From positions 1 to 64,000 of the forward strand of contig NZ_JXBB01000004.1 of the NCBI RefSeq assembly GCF_001653195.1: a DNA stretch of 64,000 bases, written 5' to 3'. This document shows positions 1-7,442 of the stretch, one piece after another. The stretch's first letter is position 1. Every line of letters starts with the position of its first letter. The notes below the pieces were generated by a model. That model had not been told where the DNA came from, searched no databases, and saw only the letters and a program-made list of their open reading frames with translations. This DNA is from Hydrogenibacillus schlegelii. Lineage in GTDB: Bacteria; Bacillota; Bacilli; Thermicanales; DSM-22653. The position numbers were made by a program, and so were the translations under genes.

Positions 1-85
1 TGAGCCATCCGGTATCCCTCCTGGTGAAGTGGTTTCTTCTCCGTCTCACATTCTACCAAAGAGGGCCGGATGGCTCATTTTATGT
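1..85 (+). terminator. Long stem-loop with short T tract, probable terminator or attenuator
   Basis: Bases 1-12 are the exact reverse complement of 66-77, and after a 3-base bulge 16-20 (CCCTC) pair with 61-65 (GAGGG). This gives about 17 paired bases, and the loop can form a smaller GAAG/CTTC hairpin. The right arm is followed by ATTTTATGTT. It could end transcription of a gene left of the window or attenuate the next gene. The arm overlaps the earliest possible start of the 70-1020 frame, which suggests that gene starts further downstream. Confidence 0.5.
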
Positions 86-1020
86 TACCTGGACCATCCG
101 TTTTTACACATGATACCGGACACGACTATCCCGCCGGCGTTCCCTTTATGTCGCCCTTGACGTTTTGCGTCCCGTCGCGCCCGAAGTCAGAGCGGTCTCT
201 CGTCGTTTCTCCCTCCGTGCGCCCGACCGTCCGGCGACCCCCGGCTTCCGGTCGGGGAAAGGGGCGCCTTTCGCGCTTTTTGCGACACGGGTCGACGCCG
301 GGCGGAGGACGTGAAGGCGGCGCTTCTGGAGATGGAGACGGACGGGAGGAATGTCCCCCGACGCCGTTTTTGTCCCTGCTCGATTTTTTCCGTTCGCGGT
401 GTGCGCCTGGGGTCATCCTGTACTTCTACGATGCCGCGGAAGTGAGCGATCCGGATTTGTACCGGCTGCGCAATCTTCTGCTCCCCGAAAGGGAGCTCCG
501 CTTTTATCCGGTTTATCGGCATCGGGCGTACCTGGCGTATTTGCTTCATGTCTTGCCGGCGATCGCGGCGGCGGGTGGGTTGAACGTTGTTCAGAGAAGT
601 TTTGCCGAGGAGCGGGCGCGCCTGCAGAAGGAGATGCATCAGTTGCGGATTTGGACGCTCGTTCCGGACGACGGCGTGGCGATGATCGATTCGTCTGTCC
701 GGCGACGGCTGGGAAGCGTTCCGTCCAAAAAGCGCCGATCTCAAATGCGCTGGCACGGGTATCAATTTGACCCGCAGAGGCAGGTCCATCTCCGCCGCAT
801 GTCCGGGGATTTTGACGCGGTGTGGGCGAAGGTCCACGCCGAGCGTCGCGCTGAGGAAGCCGTCTGGGTCGTCGCCCATCGACCGCCGCCATCGGCGGAG
901 ACCTGGAAAAGCGAACATGCGCGTCGCGGCTCGCTCCACTGGATCGATCTGCCGGAGCAAGACGGCGGTCCTGATCGTTCCTTGATTCAGATGGTGTTCG
1001 TCCCTTCTCCGGACGCCTGA
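70..1020 (+). CDS. Protein of unknown function upstream of the Tad operon
   Basis: I do not recognise this protein. The frame allows 316 residues from ATG 70, but about the first 105 residues are arginine/proline-rich and look non-coding, and the first codons lie inside a hairpin arm. From about residue 110 the sequence looks like a folded protein, with alternating hydrophobic and charged segments and stretches such as VILYFYDAAEV and LAYLLHVLPAIAAAGG. The true start may be an internal codon, for example the GTG near 400. There are no cysteine motifs, signal peptide or clear membrane spans. It ends 77 bases before the CpaB-like gene, on the same strand. Frames on the opposite strand are arginine-rich shadows. 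A role in pilus assembly would be a guess from position only. Confidence 0.5.
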   Translation: MAHFMLPGPSVFTHDTGHDYPAGVPFMSPLTFCVPSRPKSERSLVVSPSVRPTVRRPPASGRGKGRLSRFLRHGSTPGGGREGGASGDGDGREECPPTPFLSLLDFFRSRCAPGVILYFYDAAEVSDPDLYRLRNLLLPERELRFYPVYRHRAYLAYLLHVLPAIAAAGGLNVVQRSFAEERARLQKEMHQLRIWTLVPDDGVAMIDSSVRRRLGSVPSKKRRSQMRWHGYQFDPQRQVHLRRMSGDFDAVWAKVHAERRAEEAVWVVAHRPPPSAETWKSEHARRGSLHWIDLPEQDGGPDRSLIQMVFVPSPDA

Positions 1021-1097
1021 ACGCATCTGGAGGCGTTTAGGTCTCCGGGACCGAGGTCCGCGCGGTGCTGGAAGCCAATTCGGAGGAGCCCGAATCG

Positions 1098-1382
1098 ATG
1101 CTGGATGCCAGACGAAAAGCGATCATCTTCTTTGTTCTGGCCCTGGCGATGGCGACGATCGCCAGCGCCATCATCGTCAACGAATGGAATAAGGTTCGAT
1201 CCGCTTGGGGAGAGACGGTCCGGGTGGCGGTCGCGGCGGTAGATATTCAGCCTTATACCGCCATTACGCCTGAAATGATCGACTGGCAGGCGTTGCCGAA
1301 GCAATTCGTGACGACAGGGTTTATCACGGAGGCTCAGAAGCTTAAAGACAGCATCGCTTTGGTCAAAAAGGGGATTTCTTGA
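1098..1382 (+). CDS. cpaB: Flp pilus assembly protein CpaB/RcpC, N-terminal part (frame interrupted)
   Basis: This is the N-terminal part of a CpaB/RcpC-like Tad pilus protein. ATG 1098 is preferred because GGAGGAG lies nine bases upstream; an in-frame GTG at 1065 has no such site. Residues 7-28 form a membrane anchor (IIFFVLALAMATIASAIIV), followed by the first half of the SAF fold (VAAVDIQPYTAITPEMI). The frame stops at TGA 1380-1382, inside the SAF domain. The rest continues in the -1 frame from 1379-1729. Reading across AAAAAGGGG with a -1 shift gives KKGDFLTPNIIR, the expected family sequence, so this is one gene split by a one-base difference. Either the sequence has a one-base deletion or error, or ribosomes slip at the C AAA AAG heptamer (1364-1370). 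In the family this protein helps form or regulate the envelope channel of the Tad machine. Confidence 0.75.
   Translation: MLDARRKAIIFFVLALAMATIASAIIVNEWNKVRSAWGETVRVAVAAVDIQPYTAITPEMIDWQALPKQFVTTGFITEAQKLKDSIALVKKGIS
1364..1370 (+). promoter_or_regulatory. Possible -1 slippery heptamer in cpaB
   Basis: The heptamer C AAA AAG is in the right register (GTC AAA AAG GGG) for tandem -1 slippage of the kind known for dnaX. The -1 shift enters the frame that encodes the rest of CpaB. A GGAGG lies about 35 bases upstream and a small CGGGC/GCCCG hairpin about 33 bases downstream, both further away than in well-studied stimulators. Function is therefore unproven. Confidence 0.3.
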
Positions 1383-1729
1383 CCCCCAATATCATTCGCG
1401 CGCGGGCCGATCTCAGCCCGGGAGAACGAATCGTCTGGCTGAATATTTCCAACAACGTTTTTTTGGATCAAATTGTCGCGCCGGGCGATCGGGTCGATCT
1501 CATCGTCACCCACCAGGAAGAAGGGAAACTGGTGACGGAGCGTTTGTTTTCCGACGTTTTGGTGATTCAGCGGGACACGGACGACAAAGGCAAAATGGTC
1601 GTCAAGGTGGTCCTGCCTCTTTCTGAGGCCGAGCGCCTCATTTACTACCAGAATACGGCGAACCAGATCCGCGTGCTGCTCAGCGATCAAATCGAGCAGA
1701 GGACCGTCGAAGGGAGCGGCCTGCCGTGA
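1379..1729 (+). CDS. cpaB: Flp pilus assembly protein CpaB/RcpC, C-terminal part (second frame)
   Basis: This is the C-terminal continuation of the CpaB-like protein in the -1 frame. It contains the rest of the SAF region (ADLSPGERIVWLNIS) and the RcpC-type beta domain (APGDRVDLIVTH, VVLPLSEAERLIYY), which is CpaB-like throughout. A TTG at 1379 overlaps the upstream stop (TTGA), so re-initiation is possible, but no good ribosome binding site precedes it and the product would lack the anchor. Its stop overlaps the GTG start of TadZ (GTGA), so tight coupling within the operon is kept. The second half shows no further decay, which argues for a very recent lesion, a sequencing error or functional frameshifting rather than an old pseudogene. 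Confidence 0.7.
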   Translation: MTPNIIRARADLSPGERIVWLNISNNVFLDQIVAPGDRVDLIVTHQEEGKLVTERLFSDVLVIQRDTDDKGKMVVKVVLPLSEAERLIYYQNTANQIRVLLSDQIEQRTVEGSGLP

Positions 1730-2892
1730 AACCGGCGCTGGTGTTGACGCAGAATCCGCTTTTGGCCCGGCAAGTGGAACGCGAATTGACCGACAAAGGC
1801 TACTCGCCGCTCAGATATGCGGATTGGCGGGAGGTGACCGAAAGGGGCCCGTATGCGCTGGTCGTCGTCGACCAACATGCGCCCCTTACGCCGGAAGCCC
1901 AGGAGCGGTTGATGAATGCGCCCCTGATCGTGTTTCTCTACGAAGATCAGTTTACGGGGGCGATGGCGTGGTTGGAAGCGGGCGCCCAGGCCATTTTTCT
2001 GTATCCGGCAGAGCTGGAGGCCTTTCGTCGGCACCTGGACCGCCTGGAGACGCCGGGCAGTGACCGAAAAGCTCCCGCCGGAAGCGGCCCCAGGGGAAAA
2101 GTGCTGGCATTCTACAGCGCCAAGGGGGGAAGCGGCAAGACCGTTCTGGCATCGCTCGTCGCCCAGCAATTAAGCGTGCTTTATCAGAAGGCAACGCTCC
2201 TCATGGATTTGAATGCGCAATTTGGCGGGGTGGAGGCGCTCTACAATTTAGAGCCCCGGCGATCCTACCTTGATCTTCAGCCGGTGATCGAAGAACTGAA
2301 CGAGTACCATCTGAAAAGCGTGATCGCCCGCCATGTGGACGCGCCGCTGGACTTGCTTCTCGGACCGGCCGATCCCGATAAGGCGACCTACATCGAAGAA
2401 GAACTCTTGACCCGCGTCTTTCAGCTGGCCCGCCGGCATTATGATTTTATCGTGCTCGACTTGCCGAGCGCCCTGAACGTCCAGAGTTTCTCCGGCTTGA
2501 AAAGCGCCGACCATATCTATTACGTGCTCACGCCCGACAGCCTTGCCATTCGAGCGTTTAAGCACGTCAAGCCGATTTTTGAACGTTACCATCTCCAACA
2601 AGCGGCGCACGTATCGCTCATCATCAATCGCGTGCACCGTAAATCCGAAATTACGCCGAAAGACATCGAGCGGCTTTTGCCGCTTCCGATTGCCGCGACG
2701 GTGCGGGCGCAGTACTTTACGCTCCAACCCTACCAGAACATGGGCAAACCGTTTTACACGTCGCGTCAGCGACCGGCACAGCTTAAATCTTTGACGCAGG
2801 ATCTAAAACCGTTGGTCGAATCTTTGGTGAAAGGAGCACAGTCCCATGGATCGTCCCCGGCAAAACTTTTTGCACGATTCATGGAGTCCTAA
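1726..2892 (+). CDS. tadZ: TadZ/CpaE-like pilus localisation ATPase
   Basis: This is a Tad pilus ParA/MinD-type ATPase (TadZ/CpaE), which in the family positions the pilus machine at the membrane or pole. Residues 1-115 form a degenerate receiver-like domain (MKPALVLTQNPLLARQ, YALVVVDQ). From about residue 125 a ParA-like P-loop follows with a deviant Walker A (SAKGGSGKT, residues 130-138), then LLMDLNAQFGG and HYDFIVLDLPS as switch and Walker B motifs. The length of 388 residues is typical. The GTG start overlaps the stop of the CpaB frame, and the 3' end overlaps the start of TadA by 47 bases, so translation is probably coupled. Confidence 0.9.
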   Translation: MKPALVLTQNPLLARQVERELTDKGYSPLRYADWREVTERGPYALVVVDQHAPLTPEAQERLMNAPLIVFLYEDQFTGAMAWLEAGAQAIFLYPAELEAFRRHLDRLETPGSDRKAPAGSGPRGKVLAFYSAKGGSGKTVLASLVAQQLSVLYQKATLLMDLNAQFGGVEALYNLEPRRSYLDLQPVIEELNEYHLKSVIARHVDAPLDLLLGPADPDKATYIEEELLTRVFQLARRHYDFIVLDLPSALNVQSFSGLKSADHIYYVLTPDSLAIRAFKHVKPIFERYHLQQAAHVSLIINRVHRKSEITPKDIERLLPLPIAATVRAQYFTLQPYQNMGKPFYTSRQRPAQLKSLTQDLKPLVESLVKGAQSHGSSPAKLFARFMES

Positions 2893-4231
2893 AGAAGCGC
2901 GGTCTACGGGGCGTGTGTCTCACTTCACCGGACAGATCGAGGAGCGCGTGGAACACTTTAAAAACCGCATTATTCGTGAAGCCAACCTGGAGGAAATCAT
3001 CAAGCTCCCGGTGGAAGAACGGAAGCGGACCATTGAACGCATGGTCTATCAAATGATCCAGGAAGAGAAAGAGATTTATCCTCGAGATGTCCTGGAGACG
3101 ATCGTCAAACTGATCGTCAATGAGTCGGTCGGATACGGGCCGCTGGAAGTCCTGCTGCAGGACCCGGAGATCACGGAGATCATGGTCAACGGGCCGAACG
3201 ACGTCTTCATTGAAAAAAACGGCAGACTGGAAAAGACGTCGATCGGCTTCAAAGACGAAGCCCATATCCGGCATATCATCGACCGCATCATCGCCCCTTT
3301 GGGGCGACGCATCGATGACAGTTCCCCGATGGTCGATGCGCGCCTGCCGGACGGGAGCCGCGTCAACGCGGTGATTCCGCCGATCAGTTTGAACGGTCCG
3401 GTCTTGTCGATCCGCAAATTCAATCGCGTTCCGATCACCCTCGAACGCCTGGTCGAACTGGGATCCGTTGCGCCGGAAATGGCAGAATTCATGAAAGCGC
3501 TCGTTCGGGCCAAGGTCAACATCCTCATTTCCGGCGGCACCGGAAGCGGGAAAACGACGCTCCTCAATGCGCTGTCCCAGTTTTTGCCCGAAGGAGAACG
3601 GATCATCACGATCGAGGACATGGCCGAGCTCAAGATCATGCATCCCAACCTCGTCCGTCTCGAAGCCCGCCCGGCCAACGTCGAAGGCAGGGGAGAGATT
3701 ACGATTCGCCAGCTCGTCCGCAATGCGCTCAGGATGCGGCCGGACCGCATCATCGTCGGTGAGGTCCGGGGGCCCGAGGCGATCGACATGTTGCAGGCGA
3801 TGAACACGGGGCACGAAGGGTCGCTGACGACGCTCCATGCCAACTCGGCCCAAGACGCCATCGGCCGTCTGGAAGCGATGGTGCTGATGTCGGACCTTCC
3901 GCTCAATGTGGAGGTGGTCGACCGGCATTTCATCAGCGCGATCGAGATCATCATCCAGGCGGAACGGATGATCGACGGCAGCCGGCGGGTCGTGTCGATC
4001 TCGGAAGTGGTCCTTCAGGACGGGCAGATCGACGTGCGCGACATCTTCGCCTTCCGATATCGCGTCAGCGCCCACAACCGGGTTGAAGGAAGACACGTGG
4101 CGACGGGATACGTTCCTCGCGTTTACGAAAAGATTTTGCGCCTTGGAATCGACCTTCCGCGCACGATCTTTGCCGGAGAAGGTGAGGGGACGCCGGATGC
4201 TCGACCTCATCCTCGCCTCAGCCGTGCTTAG
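2846..4231 (+). CDS. tadA: TadA/CpaF secretion ATPase
   Basis: This is the VirB11/PulE-type hexameric ATPase that powers Tad pilus assembly. An N-terminal helical domain (to about residue 110) leads into the conserved ALGNGPLE-like region (GYGPLEVLLQDPEITEIMVNG). Walker A is GGTGSGKTT at about residues 231-239. An Asp box (ITIEDMAEL), Walker B (RPDRIIVGEVRG) and His box (GHEGSLTTLHAN) are all intact. The length of 461 residues is normal for CpaF. It starts inside the 3' end of tadZ and overlaps tadB by 35 bases, continuing the compact operon. Confidence 0.95.
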   Translation: MDRPRQNFLHDSWSPKEARSTGRVSHFTGQIEERVEHFKNRIIREANLEEIIKLPVEERKRTIERMVYQMIQEEKEIYPRDVLETIVKLIVNESVGYGPLEVLLQDPEITEIMVNGPNDVFIEKNGRLEKTSIGFKDEAHIRHIIDRIIAPLGRRIDDSSPMVDARLPDGSRVNAVIPPISLNGPVLSIRKFNRVPITLERLVELGSVAPEMAEFMKALVRAKVNILISGGTGSGKTTLLNALSQFLPEGERIITIEDMAELKIMHPNLVRLEARPANVEGRGEITIRQLVRNALRMRPDRIIVGEVRGPEAIDMLQAMNTGHEGSLTTLHANSAQDAIGRLEAMVLMSDLPLNVEVVDRHFISAIEIIIQAERMIDGSRRVVSISEVVLQDGQIDVRDIFAFRYRVSAHNRVEGRHVATGYVPRVYEKILRLGIDLPRTIFAGEGEGTPDARPHPRLSRA

Positions 4232-5123
4232 TCTGATCGCGGCGCTTCATTACGCGCTTCTGGTCTATCGGATCCGCCGGCGCAACGACCGGCTCAAGGC
4301 GTGGTTCCCGGAAACGCGAAGGAAAGAGCGCCAGAGCATCTTCCGGCGGTGGGGGGATGCTTACGATCGATCGGCGGCAGGGTCCAGGCTGAAGGTCCGG
4401 CTCGCTCAGGCGAACGTCGGGCTCAAGCCGTCAGAATACATGTTTATCTTGCTGGTGCTTTACCTCGTCACGTGGTTCTTCATCGCCCGGGTGATGAGGA
4501 TCATTCCGCCCGTCGACGGCATCCTCGCGTACTTGCTCGTCTGGCTGGGGTCGCGCACGTTTTTAAACATGCGCAAAAGCGCGCGTGCGGAGGCTTTTAA
4601 CGGCCAGTTGCCGGAGATCTGCCGGCTGCTCGCCAGCACCGCCAAGGCGGGTTATACCTTGCCCCAGGGATTTGAAATGGTCGCCCGGGAATTGAAACCG
4701 CCGGCGGGAACCGAGTTCTGCACCGTCGTCCAGGAACTCCAGCTGGGGGATCCGTTCGATGCGGTTCTGGAACGGCTCGGATCCCGGTTCGACAGCAGCG
4801 AACTGACGGTGTTCGTGCATACGCTGACGATCCAGCGCAAACTCGGCGGAAATATCGCCGAAGTGCTGGAGATGATGGCGACGACGCTGGATGAACGGCG
4901 GCGGGTGAACGAAGAGATCAAAAACGCCACGACGGAATCCCGTTCGATCGCTTACCTGCTGCTCGTGATGCCGTTTTTGATGGTCGTCGTCATGGGTCTG
5001 ATCATCCCGGGGTTCATCAATCCGCTGTTTACCGTGTTCGGCGTGCTTTTGGCGCTGGCTTCCGGATTTTTGCAGCTGATCGCCTTCTTGATCATTCGCA
5101 AGCTGAGCGATATCCGGGTGTGA
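4197..5123 (+). CDS. tadB: TadB-like inner-membrane platform protein
   Basis: This is a type II secretion F-domain protein acting as one half of the Tad inner-membrane platform beneath the pilus. ATG 4197 is chosen because GGTGAGGGG precedes it at good spacing and the protein then begins with a membrane span (LILASAVLSLIAALHYALLVY); earlier in-frame codons lie deep in tadA. A cytoplasmic linker is followed by paired spans at about 80-120, the conserved T2SSF helical domain (LPEICRLLASTAKAGYTL, FVHTLTIQRKLGGNIAEVLE) and two C-terminal spans (LLLVMPFLMVVVMGLIIPGF, FGVLLALASGFLQLIAFLII). Its stop overlaps the GTG start of tadC. Confidence 0.92.
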   Translation: MLDLILASAVLSLIAALHYALLVYRIRRRNDRLKAWFPETRRKERQSIFRRWGDAYDRSAAGSRLKVRLAQANVGLKPSEYMFILLVLYLVTWFFIARVMRIIPPVDGILAYLLVWLGSRTFLNMRKSARAEAFNGQLPEICRLLASTAKAGYTLPQGFEMVARELKPPAGTEFCTVVQELQLGDPFDAVLERLGSRFDSSELTVFVHTLTIQRKLGGNIAEVLEMMATTLDERRRVNEEIKNATTESRSIAYLLLVMPFLMVVVMGLIIPGFINPLFTVFGVLLALASGFLQLIAFLIIRKLSDIRV

Positions 5124-6058
5124 GGGACATGCTGAACCAGCCGTGGATGTTTACCGCCATCACGACCCTGTTTCTTTTCTACCTGGCTTTGTCCTTTCAT
5201 TCTTATTACAACTACATCCTTCAGAAAGAATCGCTCCTTGAGAAACTGAAGTTACAATCGGACCGGCAGGCGTCCAGGGAGACGCTGCGCGAACGGTTGC
5301 GCCGAAAGATCCTGGAATGGAGCGAGCGCCTGGGTCCGATCTCGGAAAAGCTTTATTCTTTCCCTGAACAGGATCAGAAATGGCTGACCTGGGCCGGACG
5401 CCCGATGGGACTTACCCTGCAACGGTTTTACGGATTGCGGCTTTTGATGGCCATTTTCGGGGCGATCTTCGGGCTTTTTTACTTTATCCTCGGCTTGCCT
5501 TTTTCGAAGTATGTTTATTTTATCGCCCCCGTGGCCGGGTTTTTCGGCACGACTTACTGGCTTCGCTCCCGCGCCGACCGGCGTCAGGAAGAGATCAGCG
5601 TCACTCTGCCGACCTTTCTCGATACGGTGAGCATTGCGCTGGCCGCCGGTGGCGCCCTGATGCAGACGATCGAGGAGGTGGCCGAACGGATGGGCGGCGC
5701 GCTGAGCGAGGAGATGCTCCGAATGGTGCGGGAACTTCAGCTGGGCGTGTCCCGGCGGCAGGCGTATCAGAATTTGATCGACCGCAACCGGTCCAGGGAG
5801 CTGGAAAGTTTCGTCCAGGCGCTCATCCAGGGGAGCGATCTCGGGGTGCCGATCGCCACGACGTTTCGCGTTCAGGCCGACGAGATGCGCGCCTCGCGCG
5901 TCTTTCGGGCGAAGGAAAAGGCGGCCAAGGCCAGCCCGCGCATCACGCTCGTCACTACGCTTTTGATCACGCCGGCGATTTTCATCCTGATCCTCGGCCT
6001 CGTGGTGTTGAATTTCATCTATAACCCGGATGCGTTCAATCTGCAATTCGGCCGCTGA
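5120..6058 (+). CDS. tadC: TadC-like inner-membrane platform protein
   Basis: This is the second T2SSF-domain platform protein of the Tad system, pairing with TadB. It starts with GTG 5120 overlapping the tadB stop (an ATG at 5129 is the alternative). Spans occur near residues 10-28 and at about 110-150 (LLMAIFGAIFGLFYFILGL). The T2SSF core follows (LPTFLDTVSIALAAGGALMQ, LESFVQALIQGSDLGVPIA), and a last span (TLLITPAIFILILGLVVLNF) ends the protein. The length of 312 residues fits the family. The stop is just before the TadE-like gene. Confidence 0.92.
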   Translation: MRDMLNQPWMFTAITTLFLFYLALSFHSYYNYILQKESLLEKLKLQSDRQASRETLRERLRRKILEWSERLGPISEKLYSFPEQDQKWLTWAGRPMGLTLQRFYGLRLLMAIFGAIFGLFYFILGLPFSKYVYFIAPVAGFFGTTYWLRSRADRRQEEISVTLPTFLDTVSIALAAGGALMQTIEEVAERMGGALSEEMLRMVRELQLGVSRRQAYQNLIDRNRSRELESFVQALIQGSDLGVPIATTFRVQADEMRASRVFRAKEKAAKASPRITLVTTLLITPAIFILILGLVVLNFIYNPDAFNLQFGR

Positions 6059-6068
6059 GCATGCGGCC

Positions 6069-6485
6069 ATGGAACCGGCGGGGGGTGAGCGGTTCGTGAG
6101 GGTCTTTGGGGACGATCGGGGATCGCAGACGGTCGAACTGGTGGCGCTTTTTCCGTTTATCCTGTTTGTCTTTCTGTTCGTCTGGCAGGTCGGGCTGGCG
6201 GCCTACACCGTCGTCGTGGCGGAATCGGCGGCCCGGGACGGCGCCCGGGTGGCGTCCAGCGCCAGAGGCGGTGACGATCGTTACGAGGAAGCGATCCGGC
6301 ATTCGGCGTACGGGCTGACCATCAAGCAGATCGACAAGGAGGAAGATGACGACCGGGTCACCGTGACGCTCACCGTCGACATGGTCAACGTCCGGCTCCC
6401 GCTCATCAACCGAGCGATCGAACTTCAGTACACGGCGCGGGCGACGATGCCGCGGGAAGCGGGGCTTGCGACCGAATCCCCCTGA
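6069..6485 (+). CDS. TadE-like pseudopilin
   Basis: This is a TadE-family minor pilin, a small protein with one N-terminal membrane segment. The class motif is RGSQTVELVALFPF followed by a hydrophobic stretch to about residue 45 and then AESAARDGARVAS, typical of TadE. The remainder is a small beta-rich extracytoplasmic domain. ATG 6069 is used; GTG 6096 has a better ribosome binding site (GGGGGTGAG) and would give a shorter leader directly before the motif. No separate Flp major pilin or TadV prepilin peptidase is present in this window, so they must be encoded elsewhere if the system is complete. Confidence 0.85.
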   Translation: MEPAGGERFVRVFGDDRGSQTVELVALFPFILFVFLFVWQVGLAAYTVVVAESAARDGARVASSARGGDDRYEEAIRHSAYGLTIKQIDKEEDDDRVTVTLTVDMVNVRLPLINRAIELQYTARATMPREAGLATESP

Positions 6486-6545
6486 AGGCTCCCCGGCTTC
6501 CCGGTGAAGGTCGAAAGCATCGTTTCGGGCGAGGAGGTGAAGCGG

Positions 6546-7403
6546 ATGAGCGGAAGGACGGTGAAGCGATGGCGCTTAGCGAGAGACGAACGCGGCGGCG
6601 TCGGTGTGCTCATCGTCGTCGGTTTGACGGCGTTTGCGATTCTCGTTTCGGTCTTTTTTACCGATGTCTTTACGGTTTTTACCGGGATGCGGATGAACCA
6701 GACGGCGGCCGACGCCGCGGCGCTCGCCGCCGCCCGGGAAGCGACGAAGGTGTACATCGAGGCGCTGCAAAATAAGCTGGAAGGCAAGATCGTCCGGCTG
6801 GACGGCGAGGTCGACCGGGAGGCCTGGCGGCGATATGAAGACGACTGCTATGAATCCTGCGGCACCGATGCGGACGGCCATGAGTCCTGCAGCACGGTCT
6901 GTCCGCCGAGCATCGTTCCGTACTGGAATGCGGTGGTCGCGGACTGGTCCGTTCCCGGTCCCATCGTGCGGCATCTTCCTTCCAACCCCAACCCGGGAGG
7001 GTATGACCCGACGGTCAAGATTCCGCTGGACGAAGCCGTTCGGTATTTTTACCGCGACGACTGCCCGGCCGTGCCGCTGTGCGGTTCCGTCATCGAGCCC
7101 AGGGCGAACTTTCGCCGGGACGTCGACGCGGCGATCGAACATGCGCTGGCCGGCCGCATTCGTTCTGCGGCAGAGGAATTTGCCGGTGAAAACGGAGCCT
7201 ATACGGTCAATGCGGTGACGTACGTGAAGCAGGATGCGCAGGACGTCAGCGCGTTTGCGATACAGGTCACGGTCGAGCGACGGCTTTCCTTCCTGTCGGT
7301 CGATGCGCGCGTTTTTTCGAATGAGCCGGCGGTGCACAATGCGGCGGCGGCGGACATCGACCGGATCCGGGGACTCCCGGAGGCGTATTATGACGGAAGA
7401 TAA
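6546..7403 (+). CDS. TadG-like pilus assembly protein
   Basis: This is a TadG-like protein with a charged N terminus, the motif DERGGVGVLIVVGLTAF, one membrane segment and the family signature MNQTAADAAALAAAREA, then a large exported domain. ATG 6546 is preferred because GAGGAGGTGA stands directly upstream; a GTG at 6504 has no site. The exported part has six cysteines in two clusters (DDCYESCG, ESCSTVCPP, then DDCPAVPLCGS), suggesting disulfides or metal binding, which is uncommon in short TadG-like proteins. It lacks the von Willebrand A domain of the longest TadG proteins. It is followed after 39 bases by a large membrane protein that seems to be in the same operon. Confidence 0.8.
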   Translation: MSGRTVKRWRLARDERGGVGVLIVVGLTAFAILVSVFFTDVFTVFTGMRMNQTAADAAALAAAREATKVYIEALQNKLEGKIVRLDGEVDREAWRRYEDDCYESCGTDADGHESCSTVCPPSIVPYWNAVVADWSVPGPIVRHLPSNPNPGGYDPTVKIPLDEAVRYFYRDDCPAVPLCGSVIEPRANFRRDVDAAIEHALAGRIRSAAEEFAGENGAYTVNAVTYVKQDAQDVSAFAIQVTVERRLSFLSVDARVFSNEPAVHNAAAADIDRIRGLPEAYYDGR

Positions 7404-7442
7404 AGGGTCCGAGCGGAATGATCCAGGAGAGGAGGGGCCCAT

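Noticed and set aside
187-1026. Minus-strand frame opposite the first gene
   Set aside because: Arg-rich composition and no ribosome binding site; the plus-strand reading has a more protein-like second half.
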